Assembly: GCA_963732375.1 (NCBI GenBank)
Contig: CAVSZE010000001.1
Span: forward strand, 305,174 to 369,173
DNA length: 64,000 bases
DNA from: RPQJ01 sp963732375
Lineage (GTDB): Bacteria; Pseudomonadota; Gammaproteobacteria; Steroidobacterales; Steroidobacteraceae
Direction of reading: 5' to 3'
Part shown: one piece after another, positions 54,919-64,000 of the stretch
Layout: every line of letters starts with the position of its first letter
How positions within the stretch are numbered: the stretch's first letter is position 1
Notes under the pieces: model-generated
Seen by the model: only the letters and a program-made list of their open reading frames with translations
Databases searched by the model: none
What the model was told of the DNA's origin: nothing
Made by a program: the position numbers and the translations under genes

Positions 54919-55874
54919 TCAGGGTCAGCGAAGCGGTGTTGCCGGGCCACCCGGACAAGCTGTGCGATTTCGTGGCGGAGAGCATCGTGCAGGCGGCGCT
55001 CGCCGTGGACGCGGAGGCGTACGCGCAGATCGAGGCCGCCATCTGGTGCGACCAGCTGTGGCTCTCGGGCGGGTATGCGGCGCGGGGCGCGGCGCTCGAC
55101 GTCGAGCGGATCGCGGTGGAGGCGCTCGATTCGATCGCGCGGGCCGTGAACCCCGATGCAAAGCGCGACCCGTGGCGGGTGACGAATGCCGTCTGCCGAT
55201 ACGACGTGGACCCGACGCGCTGGACGCGCCACGTCAACGACCAGGCGATCGTGATCGGCTGGGCCGGCTACGACGACAAGGTGCAGTACCTGCCGCCCGA
55301 GCACTTCCTGGCGCTCGAGTTCCGCACCGCGCTGTGGGAGGCGTGCCAGGGCGGGGAGCTCTCGCGCTGCGGGCCGGACGGCAAGCTGATCGTGCGGCTG
55401 CGCGAGGACGACGACGGGTTCGCGCTCGAGCACGTGCTGGTGACGCTCGAGCATCCCGAGGCGATGAGCGTGTTCGAGCTGGCGCGGCGGGTGAGCGCGG
55501 TGCTCGGGCAGCACTACGGAAAGCTGCGTGCCCTTGATAAGCGATGGACCGCGAAGTGGCCCGAGGTGGAGCTGATGGTGAACCCGAACGGACCGCTCTC
55601 GGATGCGGGCAGCCGCAAGGACAACGGCCAGACCGGCCGGAAGCTGGTGATGGACTACTACGGACCGCGAGTGCCGATCGGCGGAGGGGCGATCTACGGC
55701 AAGGATCCGATGCACGTGGATCGGTTCGGGGCGCGGAAGGCCAGGGAGATGGCGGTGGAGGCTGTGAAGAAAGGAGCGGGGAGTGCTTGGTCAGGGCGGT
55801 GTATGCGCCGAATGTGGCGGAGCCGTTGGATGTGCAGGTGGAGGTGTCTGGGGACGGCGCAAGTTGAGGTGTAG
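54915..55874 (+). CDS. S-adenosylmethionine-synthetase-like protein (C-terminus frameshifted)
   Basis: About 318 residues related to methionine adenosyltransferase: GHPDKLCDFVAESIVQAAL (methionine/ATP site), MVNPNGPLSDAGSRKDNGQT and GGGAIYGKDPMHVDR (P-loop and phosphate-binding). Shorter than MetK (about 380). The observed frame ends with a basic stretch, but one added G in the GGGG run near 55785 restores ECLVRAVYAPNVAEPLDVQV and a stop at 55867, the true MetK-like ending. Start overlaps the relic VWA stop. Would make SAM from ATP and methionine if active. Confidence 0.82.
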   Translation: MIRVSEAVLPGHPDKLCDFVAESIVQAALAVDAEAYAQIEAAIWCDQLWLSGGYAARGAALDVERIAVEALDSIARAVNPDAKRDPWRVTNAVCRYDVDPTRWTRHVNDQAIVIGWAGYDDKVQYLPPEHFLALEFRTALWEACQGGELSRCGPDGKLIVRLREDDDGFALEHVLVTLEHPEAMSVFELARRVSAVLGQHYGKLRALDKRWTAKWPEVELMVNPNGPLSDAGSRKDNGQTGRKLVMDYYGPRVPIGGGAIYGKDPMHVDRFGARKAREMAVEAVKKGAGSAWSGRCMRRMWRSRWMCRWRCLGTAQVEV

Positions 55875-56383
55875 AGGATAGGCTTGTTATCCGCCAGCCT
55901 TGCGCTGACTATCATGACTTGATTCAAAGTGATCCTCCGTCCGGCTTTGAGAACGTCACACAACGCGCGCATTTGAAACAGACGCGTGGATGGCCGTCCC
56001 CGGACTTAGGAGCCTGATTGGCGTGCGAGCAGCCAGGTCCGTCCGGGAGGAGTGCGAGATGAAGCGGCCAATGCGTACATGTGCCGATGACCGCTAGCCC
56101 GAGCTCGTGTTGCGTTCCATTGCGGCCTCAATCTCACGGGGGCGATGCCCCGATACCGTGCAATTGGAATCTACGTCGCCTCCAAGTGAGCTCGCTGGGC
56201 GGGCTCACCGGCTGAGCCTGTCGCCAGCCACGATGGCTTCGGCTGCCGCGAAGGGTGGCGATGTGTGCGGGGGCCACGGGCATATTTCCGGGTGGGCATT
56301 ATGGCGGGCTGCTGTAAGCTAGAAGCAAGCTGCGCGGAAAACAAAGGGCCCAGTTTCATACATGGCCTTGGTGAGAAGAATTG
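55875..56383. other. Non-coding gap before the methyltransferase operon
   Basis: 509 bases with no convincing gene. It holds a variant of the leader palindrome (GGCTCACCGGCTGAGCC, 56203-56219) without a following TATAAT or hairpins, so a decayed fourth copy is possible. The base composition changes to lower GC to the right of it. Confidence 0.5.
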
Positions 56384-57623
56384 ATGAGCGCGAGAATGAA
56401 AAAAAGGGTCGCCAGGGTGGGAGGTCGCCGGTCCATCTCAGCAGGCGGCGAGAAGTGCATAGAACTTTTCGCCGGCGTGGGTGGCCTGGCGATTGGTGCC
56501 ACTCGAGCAGGGTTCAAGCATGTCGGCGCTAATCGAGCGCGACTCTCAGTGCTGTCAAACCATTCGTCACAATCAATCGGTAGGCTGCGAGGATGCGCGT
56601 GAATGGCCACTTCTGGAAAGTGACGTTGAAACAATCGACTTTCGGAAATGGTTAGGGACCGCGTCGGTAGTATGCGGCGGGCCGCCATGCCAGCCATTTT
56701 CCCTCGGCGGCAAAGGCGCTGGCCATTCTGATAGGCGTGACATGTTTCCGCAGGCTGTACGTGCCGTGCGGGAAATCGCGCCGAAGGCATTTGTATTCGA
56801 GAACGTGAGGGGCCTCCTGCGCCCCGCCTTTTCAAATTACGTATCCTACATACGTCTGCAGTTGACTTATCCAGACGTTGCTAGAAAGACATCCGAGTCT
56901 GCTGAGCAGCATCTGCGCCGATTGGAGCGCTGCCATTCAAGTGATGTCGGTCCCGAGCCGAGGTACATGGTTGAGATTTGTCAGGTGAACGCCGCCAACT
57001 ACGGAGTCCCGCAAAGTCGCGAGCGCATCTTTATTGTAGGATTCCGGCACGACCTGCACATTGAATGGAACTTTCCCGAGGCCACTCATTCGCAGAGTGT
57101 CCTAGAGAAGGAGAAGCTCTCGGGGCAATACTATCGTCGACATCGTATAGCTGGTCCAGAACCCCTCGCTGGGGACCGTCAAATCGAAAAGCCCGTTGAA
57201 GAGGAGTCAGGAATGGCGTCTTGGCGAACGTTGCGTGACGGGATTCAGGGTCTTGGTGAACCGGGTACCAATGAACAGTTCAGTGATCATCAGTACGTGC
57301 CCGGCGCGCGCATTTACAAAGGCCATACCGGCAGCGAGCTTGATTTCCCGGCGAAGACGATTAAGGCTGGCGATCATGGTGTGCCGGGTGGAGAGAACAT
57401 GGTTGTTCTCGATGATCGTTCAGTTCGATATCTAACGGTGCGAGAGTCGGCTCGCATCCAGACATTTCCGGACGACTTTCGGTTCCCATTGCCACGAACC
57501 GCGAGCATGAGGCAGCTCGGCAACGCGGTGCCGTGTGAATTGGCGACTGTGGTAATGCGGTCAGTGGCCGATGCGATTCAAAGGAAATCCGCCAGGCACG
57601 CGGGCACGAGGGGTGGGCAGTGA
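56384..57623 (+). CDS. DNA (cytosine-5-)-methyltransferase, frameshift near N-terminus
   Basis: C5-cytosine methyltransferase of about 413 residues when repaired. Motif I CIELFAGVGGLAIGATRAGF lies in the first frame; a one-base indel near 56525 shifts to ALIERDSQCC and then motif IV CGGPPCQPFS (catalytic Cys), motif VI FVFENVRGLL, motif VIII QSRERIFIVGF, and motif X GNAVPCELA. Protects host DNA in an R-M system. Stop overlaps the GTG of the ATPase gene. The target sequence cannot be read from the protein. Confidence 0.87.
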
Positions 57624-60004
57624 ACGAAGTACGCGACGGAGATGGAGCGCATCTTTTCGACCTAACTCCGCATCCGCGGATCCTTCCGATGCTTGGACAG
57701 ATTCCTCTGGCCCAATGGAAGTGTTTAGCTGAACTGCTCGACAACAGCATTGATGCGTTTGTTGAAGCGAGTCGAAGCGGTAAGCCAATTGCGGCGCCCC
57801 AGGTTGTAATCAACGTGCCGTTAACCAATGTGCCGACAGCGCAGATCACCGTGCGTGATAATGGCCCGGGAATGGATTCGCAGACGCTTGAGAGGGCGGC
57901 CAAAGCTGGCTGGAGCGGCCGTGATCCAATCAATAACCTAGGGCTCTTTGGTATGGGGTTCAACATCGCAACGGCGCGACTCGGTTCAAGGACGACCGTT
58001 TGGACGACTCGTGCGGGCGATCAGACATGGACTGGGCTGGAAATCGATTTTGATAGGCTGACCCTCAATAGCACTTTTCTAACCACGGCGTTACAGCGGC
58101 CGAAAGCCGATTCAAGTGAATCAGGTACAGAGATTGTGTTACAGCGGCTAAAGCCGGAGATGCGCGAGTGGTTTGCACGAGCTACAAATCGAACGCAGAT
58201 ATCGAAGCACCTCGGTAGGACCTATTCGGCCATGCTTGGGGCCGGCGGGTTACCAATAAAGTTCCATTTAGAGCTAAACGGCGCCACTGTTCGTTCAAGG
58301 CCGCATTGTATTTGGGGTGGGCCCGGTAATGCCCAGCGTTCCGCAAACCATCCTACTTTGGGATTGGTCAATGCATTTCAGGAATTTGATTTCGATCTGC
58401 CCCGCCGAAGATATTGCGTTAGCTGCTGGAATTGGCTCGGTTCCGAACAGCACACGTGTCCTCAATGCGGAAACGATGGAAAAGTGGTTGATAGGGAACG
58501 ACGTGTGCGGGGATGGCTGGGCATACAACGCTATCAGGACGAAACTGATTTTGGCGTTGATTTTCTCAGGAATGGTCGAAAAATAGAGGTTGGGTCAAAG
58601 GATCTTTTTGCGTGGCGGGATCCTGATTCAGACGAGGAGATAATTGAGTATCCGATAGACGATCAGAGGCACCGAGGAAGGATTGTTGGTGAGATACATT
58701 TAGATCATTGTCAGGTCCCATATACAAAGGAAAGGTTTCTTCGGGAGGATGCGGCGTGGTCGGAAATGGTCGAACTGGTTCGGGGGAAAGGACCGCTACA
58801 GCCTAGAATCGCGGAAGCCCGTGGGATGGGCGGCAACAGCAGCCCGCTTTATAAGCTTTATCAAGTCTATCGGAGGTCGTCGCCGCAAGGGCGCGCCGGC
58901 AGCTGGGCTAAGCTTCTTGTTGTGCGCGACGACGTGCGTGCGCGAGAAATGGCAAAAAGGTTTGAGAATGCTGAGCCCGAATATCAGACCGACACAAAGT
59001 GGTATGAGCTCGCGGAGGAAGAAGACAACAAGAATTTATTGTCCGGTGGGTCCGGCTCTGGTGGCGCCACGTTAGGCGGTGGGGCTGGGTTACAACCGAC
59101 GACTCAGCCGGGCCAGGCTCCGATAGGAAGCGGACCGCTCGCCCCTGGTCCGATCGCGATGCCCCCAGTCACGGGTGGCGCACCGTCCCTCCCAAGTCAG
59201 CCCATTCGGGAATTTAGTCGCGAGTTTCGCGATGAATTAACAGGCCAGCTGTTTTCCGTCGTGGCTTTTGCGGGTGGCCCAGCGGAAAGCGTGCCTGGAG
59301 GGCAGCCATGGCAATTGCGCAAGACTTCGACAGGGAACTGGTGCTACTACGTCAATCCTTCGCACCCTGTGTTCCAATCCGCAACTCTTACGCCGCTCGA
59401 TGCGTTACTGTTTCAGATTGCTCACTTTGCTGAGGATATCGAAGAGAACCAAGGCACCCCCCACAAGTTGCCGGCAATTCTCGCGAGCCTAAGAAAGAAA
59501 TATGCCATCCAATATCGCTTGGACACAGTGGAACTGGCGCAGAAAGCGGCGGCATCGCTGAAGCAGATCGCGGTCTCTGTGGCGGAGCGCGCGTCGCCAG
59601 AGACGTTGGCTTCATTTTTTAATGACGAGTGTTCGCCGAATACTCAGGAGCATATTCGCGGAGCTATGGCACGGCGAGCGACTGCTAATCCACAGCAGGC
59701 GATACAAGACGGACGGTTCCTGCAATACGGACCACCGCAAGTGATAATGGATTTCGTGATGCTGCACCCAGAGGAGCTGTTCGACGGCAAATTCTGGGAC
59801 GAACAGTATGTAAACGTAGACTTCGGCTCCTCCGCAGCCAATGAGGAGGCCAGAAAGCGGGTGCTTTCGTATTACGCTTCACTGATGGCCGACGCAGTGT
59901 GGTTGGCGCAGCTAGATGAATCCGAAAAGGCGGCTACGCGAGAGCGATTGCTCCGCGCGTCGTTGGCAACCGATCTCTTGGCGCCGACGATTGAGGTGGC
60001 ATGA
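57620..60004 (+). CDS. MORC/MutL-like GHKL ATPase with zinc ribbon
   Basis: 794 residues. The GHKL ATPase has N-box ELLDNSIDAF (38-47), G1 DNGPGM (80-85) and G2 LGLFGMGFNIATA (107-119). A four-cysteine zinc ribbon (CVSC at 266-269, CPQC at 280-283) interrupts the middle, then a helical region, a Gly/Pro-rich linker (about 480-535) and a C-terminal helical domain. Bacterial MORC/MutL-type ATPases of this form were reported in R-M operons (Iyer, Abhiman and Aravind 2008). GTG start couples to the methyltransferase; stop overlaps the helicase ATG. Confidence 0.85.
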   Translation: MNEVRDGDGAHLFDLTPHPRILPMLGQIPLAQWKCLAELLDNSIDAFVEASRSGKPIAAPQVVINVPLTNVPTAQITVRDNGPGMDSQTLERAAKAGWSGRDPINNLGLFGMGFNIATARLGSRTTVWTTRAGDQTWTGLEIDFDRLTLNSTFLTTALQRPKADSSESGTEIVLQRLKPEMREWFARATNRTQISKHLGRTYSAMLGAGGLPIKFHLELNGATVRSRPHCIWGGPGNAQRSANHPTLGLVNAFQEFDFDLPRRRYCVSCWNWLGSEQHTCPQCGNDGKVVDRERRVRGWLGIQRYQDETDFGVDFLRNGRKIEVGSKDLFAWRDPDSDEEIIEYPIDDQRHRGRIVGEIHLDHCQVPYTKERFLREDAAWSEMVELVRGKGPLQPRIAEARGMGGNSSPLYKLYQVYRRSSPQGRAGSWAKLLVVRDDVRAREMAKRFENAEPEYQTDTKWYELAEEEDNKNLLSGGSGSGGATLGGGAGLQPTTQPGQAPIGSGPLAPGPIAMPPVTGGAPSLPSQPIREFSREFRDELTGQLFSVVAFAGGPAESVPGGQPWQLRKTSTGNWCYYVNPSHPVFQSATLTPLDALLFQIAHFAEDIEENQGTPHKLPAILASLRKKYAIQYRLDTVELAQKAAASLKQIAVSVAERASPETLASFFNDECSPNTQEHIRGAMARRATANPQQAIQDGRFLQYGPPQVIMDFVMLHPEELFDGKFWDEQYVNVDFGSSAANEEARKRVLSYYASLMADAVWLAQLDESEKAATRERLLRASLATDLLAPTIEVA

Positions 60005-61674
60005 CAGGCCGCTTCCTAGGGCTTGAACGACTGAGGCTTGGGCCATGGCAGGCCTTTGAGCGAGATGTCGCAAGGCTATTCTTAGGGAACGGTTTCAAGG
60101 ATGTTCGCGTTGTAGGCGGGTCGGGGGATAGGGGGGCCGACGTCCTCGCGTCCAAGGATGGCAAGCTGTGGGTGATTCAGTGCAAGCACACGACGAATTC
60201 ACCTCCTCCTGTGGACGCGGTGGACGAGGTGCTGGAGGCTGGTCGCGCATATCAGGCGGAAAGGCTAGCGATCGCGGTATCGAGGCCAGCCTCCGACGCG
60301 CTTTTGGGAAGAATCGCCAGAGAGAGGTCACTAGGAGTCGACATTGAACTGTTTGAGCCAGGCCTGCTCTTGGAGTTCGCTCGAAATACCCCGGAATACG
60401 TCCCCGGTCCCCGAATTCTTCGGGACTATCAGATTGAAGCGGTTCGGCGCCTGACAGAGGCGCTTAAAGCCGTCGGCAGGGGTCAGATCGTCCTGGCGAC
60501 GGGCTTGGGCAAGACCGTCGTAATGGCGGAATCGGTGGCGTCGCTCCTTCGCGACGGGGCGCTTCCGAATGGGCGAGTTCTAGTTCTCGCGCACACGCGA
60601 CCGCTTGTCGATCAGCTTCTTGCTGCGTTTTGGTATCAGCTTCCGGCATCCGTCGCAACGCACCGACTAGCCGACGGCGAAATGCCGGCGTATTGGGACG
60701 GAATAACCTTTGCCACTGTGCAAAGTGCATTGAGCAAAGTGGAGCATGCACCCGCGTTCGATCTCGTCATTGTTGACGAGGCTCATCACATTGGCGCGGA
60801 TTCCTTCCGAGAGGTTCTAAAGATCTTGAACCCTCGAATGGTTGCGGGTGTGACAGCCACGCCGTGGCGAGGCGATGGATTCGATATAGACACAATTCTC
60901 GGGCCGGCGCTATTAAAGGTTGGAATTTCAGAGGGTCTTGCTCGTGGGTTCTTGTGTAACGTGGACTACCGACTGCTGGCTGACAACTTGGATTGGGAAT
61001 TTGTTCGGGATCGATCTCAACATAGCTACTCGCTTACGCAACTTAATCGGCGTCTCATCATCCCGACCCGCGACGAGGAAGCAGCGAGAGTTCTCAGTCA
61101 GGTCTTCCATGAGGAGGGCCGACGCGGAGGAATTGTCTATTGTCCGTCCGGCTTGCACGCAACCGAGTTCGCCGCCCGCCTGAGGCAATATGGATTGCGT
61201 GTCGAGCCGGTGCTGCATGATCTTGATGCTCGTCAGCGGGAAATCGCATTCTCCCGCTTCAGGGCCGGCCAGTTGGATTTTGTGACAACCGTCGATCTGC
61301 TCAATGAGGGGGTAGATTTTCCTGATGTGGACATGATCGTATTCATGCGTGCAACCCACAGCCGACGCATTTTTGTGCAGCAGCTGGGTCGAGGGCTGAG
61401 AACAAGCCCGACGAAGAGCAAGGTGATTGTTTTGGACTTTGTGACTGATCTTCGACGCATCGCTGAGATCGTGGCAAGAGACACGGGCGCATCGGGGATG
61501 GGGGTTGAGCACCTCGTTCTTTCTGGTCAGGTCGTGTCGTTTGCGGACAAATCGGCAGGCTCGTTCCTTAATGAGTGGATGCTCGATCAGGCGGACCTGC
61601 TCAACCGCGAGGGGGACCCAAAGCTGGAGCTTCCGCAGCTCAATTTTCCACCAAATAGCGAAGCCATTCAGTGA
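60001..61674 (+). CDS. Mrr-like nuclease fused to SF2 helicase
   Basis: 557 residues. N-terminal restriction-endonuclease fold: Glu20, GGSGDRGADVLA (Asp47) and VIQCKH (Gln60-Lys62), matching the E...D...QxK pattern of Mrr/Hjc nucleases. C-terminal helicase: Walker A ATGLGKT (166-172), DEAH (259-262), SAT-like GVTATPWRGD, and motif VI QLGRGLRTSP. Likely the cutting and translocating effector that would act with the GHKL ATPase. Coupled by four-base overlaps at both ends. Confidence 0.88.
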   Translation: MTGRFLGLERLRLGPWQAFERDVARLFLGNGFKDVRVVGGSGDRGADVLASKDGKLWVIQCKHTTNSPPPVDAVDEVLEAGRAYQAERLAIAVSRPASDALLGRIARERSLGVDIELFEPGLLLEFARNTPEYVPGPRILRDYQIEAVRRLTEALKAVGRGQIVLATGLGKTVVMAESVASLLRDGALPNGRVLVLAHTRPLVDQLLAAFWYQLPASVATHRLADGEMPAYWDGITFATVQSALSKVEHAPAFDLVIVDEAHHIGADSFREVLKILNPRMVAGVTATPWRGDGFDIDTILGPALLKVGISEGLARGFLCNVDYRLLADNLDWEFVRDRSQHSYSLTQLNRRLIIPTRDEEAARVLSQVFHEEGRRGGIVYCPSGLHATEFAARLRQYGLRVEPVLHDLDARQREIAFSRFRAGQLDFVTTVDLLNEGVDFPDVDMIVFMRATHSRRIFVQQLGRGLRTSPTKSKVIVLDFVTDLRRIAEIVARDTGASGMGVEHLVLSGQVVSFADKSAGSFLNEWMLDQADLLNREGDPKLELPQLNFPPNSEAIQ

Positions 61675-62210
61675 ATAAGATTCCGCGCCATATACAGGTT
61701 GGTATTCGGGCGAATGTCTGGGCCCGTGCGGATAAGTTGTGTTGGGGGGCGCTGTCCGACGCCCAAAAGGCCAGTGTTTACGATCAGTGGCAGAACGATC
61801 CAGAAATCGGCGGCGTTCTTGCTAGTTATACCGACCTGAGAAGCGTGAGGGTGTATCTAAAGGACACAATAATGAAGCCGTATTTGCGGGACAAGATGGG
61901 GAGCCCGAATCCTGTGCTGTCTCTGCTCGGACTTGAAAGACAGTTCGATAGGATACGGCGAACTTTCGTGAAGCCGCATGGCGTAATTCTTGAGGATGGC
62001 GTGACTGTAACTTGGGGCCAGGCGCGCGACTGGAAGGCGGTTGCCATGGCCGCATGTGAGCGTGCGCTCAGAGTCAAGGGTGCCCACGCTTTTGCCATTG
62101 TCTTATTTAGGTCAGTCGGCAAGTTCGCTGAGCCACAGGAGAGGTCTGTAATTGAGCAGATTTGTCATCGGCTCGAAATTGAGCGGATCTGCTGGCGTGA
62201 CGACAGCTAA
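61671..62210 (+). CDS. Unknown protein between helicase and Vsr genes
   Basis: 179 residues, GTG start overlapping the helicase stop (GTGA). Charged, mixed helix/strand, with RIRRTFVKPHGVILEDGVTV and a C-terminal LEIERICWRDDS. I recognise no family. Coupling to the operon suggests a dedicated component, possibly a specificity or regulatory subunit. Confidence 0.6.
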   Translation: MNKIPRHIQVGIRANVWARADKLCWGALSDAQKASVYDQWQNDPEIGGVLASYTDLRSVRVYLKDTIMKPYLRDKMGSPNPVLSLLGLERQFDRIRRTFVKPHGVILEDGVTVTWGQARDWKAVAMAACERALRVKGAHAFAIVLFRSVGKFAEPQERSVIEQICHRLEIERICWRDDS

Positions 62211-62249
62211 CGAGCGACGTTGGCCTGGCAGATCAGTCTGGGATCGCCA

Positions 62250-62717
62250 ATGACGGCAGGCCTGGTGGAAATGGCGCGATCTGAGCAGATGGCGCGGGTG
62301 CGCGGCAGCGGTAACCGATCGACAGAACTTCGACTAGTAGCGCGTTTCAAGACTCTGGGGATTGTCGGTTGGCGAAGGGATCAACCGATTGCCGGTAGGC
62401 CAGATTTCGTATTTCGATCGATGCAATGCGCCGTATTTGTCGACGGCTGCTTCTGGCATGGTTGTCCCAAGTGTTACCGGCGCCCAAAGTCCAATCTGAC
62501 ATTCTGGGATACCAAGAAGCGACAGAACATAACCCGTGATCGAGTGGTGAACCAGCTTTTGCGTGGGCGCGGCTGGACTGTGATTCGCATTTGGGAGCAC
62601 GAGCTGCAAGCGAGCAACAGTAAGAAGCTCAATAGACGGCTGATACGGAGTCTTACTGACGTTGCGCGACATGATGCCATCAAGGGAATTCACAAGACGG
62701 CGTCTTCATCGAAGTGA
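62250..62717 (+). CDS. vsr: Vsr-like very-short-patch repair endonuclease
   Basis: About 155 residues with the Vsr signature: RSGNRSTELRL-type start (RGSGNRSTELRLVAR), GRPDFVFRSMQCAVFVDGCF, WHGCPKCYRRPKSN (zinc ligands) and WTVIRIWEHEL. Vsr nicks T:G mismatches made by deamination of 5-methylcytosine, so it suits a Dcm-containing operon. The ATG at 62250 is chosen; a TTG at 62220 and an ATG at 62271 are alternatives. 40 bases separate it from the previous stop. Confidence 0.9.
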   Translation: MTAGLVEMARSEQMARVRGSGNRSTELRLVARFKTLGIVGWRRDQPIAGRPDFVFRSMQCAVFVDGCFWHGCPKCYRRPKSNLTFWDTKKRQNITRDRVVNQLLRGRGWTVIRIWEHELQASNSKKLNRRLIRSLTDVARHDAIKGIHKTASSSK

Positions 62718-62791
62718 ATATGATGGCAGGGGCCTCGTCCCACTTTTCGCGTCCAGCTTGAAACTGTCCGAGTGATGGGGGGAGCTTACGT

Positions 62792-64000
62792 ATGCCCATG
62801 GACTGGCACCGTCTTCTTTCAGATCGGCGGCTGGGCGCGGCCCGGAGCCCGATCAGGATGCTAGAACGGTATTCCAACGCGATTACGACCGTATCGTGTA
62901 CAGCAGCGCATTTCGACGCCTGCAGGACAAGACGCAAGTCTTTCCCTTGGCGGAGAGTGCCGAGGTTATGTCTGAACTCGACTACCCCACATTGAGGTGT
63001 CCTGTGTTGGTCGATCGCTCGGTACGCTGGTTGGGGTCAGGCTTGAAGAGCTCAAGATTATCGAATCTGGCGTCGGCAGGGCGTTAGGCGACGTTGTAGC
63101 GGCGGCTTGCTTGGCCCACGACATTGGTAACCCACCGTTTGGTCACTCGGGTGAGGATGCAATACGAACCTGGTTCGAGAAAAATGCCAGTCAGGTGTTG
63201 GCTGATCTCACGGAAGAGGAGCGGAAGGACTTCTTGAATTATGAGGGCAACGCGCAGGGATTCCGGGTCCTCGCGCGACTGCAAAACCGAATTAACGAGG
63301 GCGGGATGCAACTAACGCATGCGGTGTTAGGTGCATATTCCAAATACCCTTGTCACTCGGGAGTCGCTGGACGTTCAAAGAACGTGGGCGAGAAAAAGTT
63401 TGGCTTCGTCAGGGATGATGAGGCGTTGTTTGCGGGACATGGCTGACGGTTTGGGTCTAAGAACGACTTCTGCTGGGGCGTGGGCGCGACATCCGTTAGC
63501 GTTCCTTATGGAGGCGGCCGACGACATTTGTTATCGGATCGTGGACTTGGAGGATGGGCACAAGCTCTCAAGAGTCGGCTTTTCGCAAGTCGAAGCGCTC
63601 TTAGCGCCAATTGCGTTCGACGATGGGGTAATACCCATTGCGGGTACCTACGTAGCGATACCCGATGAAAAGGGAAAGGTGGAGTACTTGAGGGCGCGGG
63701 CAATTAATGCTCTAGTCATGGACGCGGTTCAGGTATTTGAACGCTGCTCGGACGAAATACTTGCCGGCTCGTTCGAATGCGATTTGATGTCCCGCTCAAG
63801 ATTCAATGAGGGCCTCAAGGCTATCAAGCGGCTATCAAAGGAAAATATCTACAATTCCCCTCACGTGCTCCAGATTGAGGCGGCTGGATTTGAGGTGTTG
63901 GGTGGATTGCTTGAAGTCTTTGGTGCCGGCATTCCTTTCCACCGGACACGGCAGCCGAGCGGACAGAAAGATCTTTGAGCTTGTCCCGATGCAATTCCGG
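62792..64000 (+). pseudogene. dgt: dGTP triphosphohydrolase (dGTPase), several frameshifts, runs off window
   Basis: HD-domain dNTPase. Recognisable pieces in three frames: MPMDWHRLLSDRRLG; TVFQRDYDRIVYSSAFRRL and QDKTQVFPL; CVGRSLGTLVGVRL; CLAHDIGNPPFGHSGEDAIR (HD motif); THAVLGAYSKYPCHS; MADGLGLR and HPLAFLMEAADDICYRI; KIFELVPMQF at the edge. Breaks near 62850, 62970, 63440 (an extra G in GGG) and 63950. It may be real decay or sequencing error. dGTPases deplete dNTPs and can act in phage defence, fitting the operon upstream. Confidence 0.8.

Noticed and set aside
56384..62717. DISARM or BREX defence system
   Set aside because: No DUF1998 (DrmB), PLD gene, PglZ, BrxL or class-defining helicase; the ATPase is of the GHKL type instead.

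Overview
The window is a high-GC Gammaproteobacterial chromosome segment. The order ftsZ, lpxC, a DUF721 gene, an M23 peptidase, secA, mutT, yacG, zapD, coaE, pilD, pilC, pilB, pilA is the division/envelope/type IV pilus arrangement of that class, and the tRNA-Phe, PilS/PilR pair and sucCD agree. The species cannot be named from sequence alone; Xanthomonadales- or Steroidobacter-like lineages would fit. The sequence looks like an imperfectly polished assembly: the first 36 kb has clean reading frames, while from 38 kb on at least ten single-base frame breaks occur, mostly in short G or C runs.

Layout. 1-13.8 kb: core genes (ftsZ to pilA), with a textbook sigma-54 promoter in front of pilA. 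14.2-28.1 kb: a lower-GC surface-glycan locus (two GT-C-like membrane proteins, three GT2 transferases, GtrA, a flippase-like protein, two methyltransferases, an alkaline-phosphatase-superfamily membrane enzyme) that includes a DprE1-like oxidase next to an SDR, the pair that makes polyprenyl-phospho-arabinose in other bacteria. It sits beside pilA, so pilin or LPS glycosylation is the obvious reading. 28.1-29.1 kb: an IS3-type element without orfA. 29.6-34.2 kb: pilR and pilS separated by two toxin-antitoxin (TA) modules. 34.4-42.1 kb: sucC, a sucD with a long Lys/Ala-rich tail, then an acyl-CoA synthetase/pyruvate-dehydrogenase-like/acyl-carrier-protein operon. 42.1-47 kb: assorted genes and another TA pair. 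Five loci between 6.8 and 45.4 kb carry inverted copies of one short dispersed repeat.

From the tRNA-Phe (47.2 kb) to the right edge the DNA is accessory. It begins with a tandem repeat, an HNH nuclease gene and a HIT gene, then a higBA-type TA pair. Next comes a MoxR ATPase / small protein / metallopeptidase-VWA operon. Its conserved promoter-leader block recurs twice downstream; the last copy drives a collapsed duplicate of the operon that retains a SAM-synthetase-like gene. TA modules (hicBA and an orphan higA) lie between the copies.

The right end (56.4-62.7 kb) is a translationally coupled defence-type operon: C5 cytosine methyltransferase, MORC/MutL-like GHKL ATPase with a zinc ribbon, a fusion of an Mrr-like nuclease with an SF2 helicase, an unknown 179-residue protein, and a Vsr-like endonuclease. 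It is followed by a frame-broken dGTPase that runs off the window. Together the GHKL-containing restriction system and the repeated structured leader with its SAM-synthetase operon are the most promising material here.
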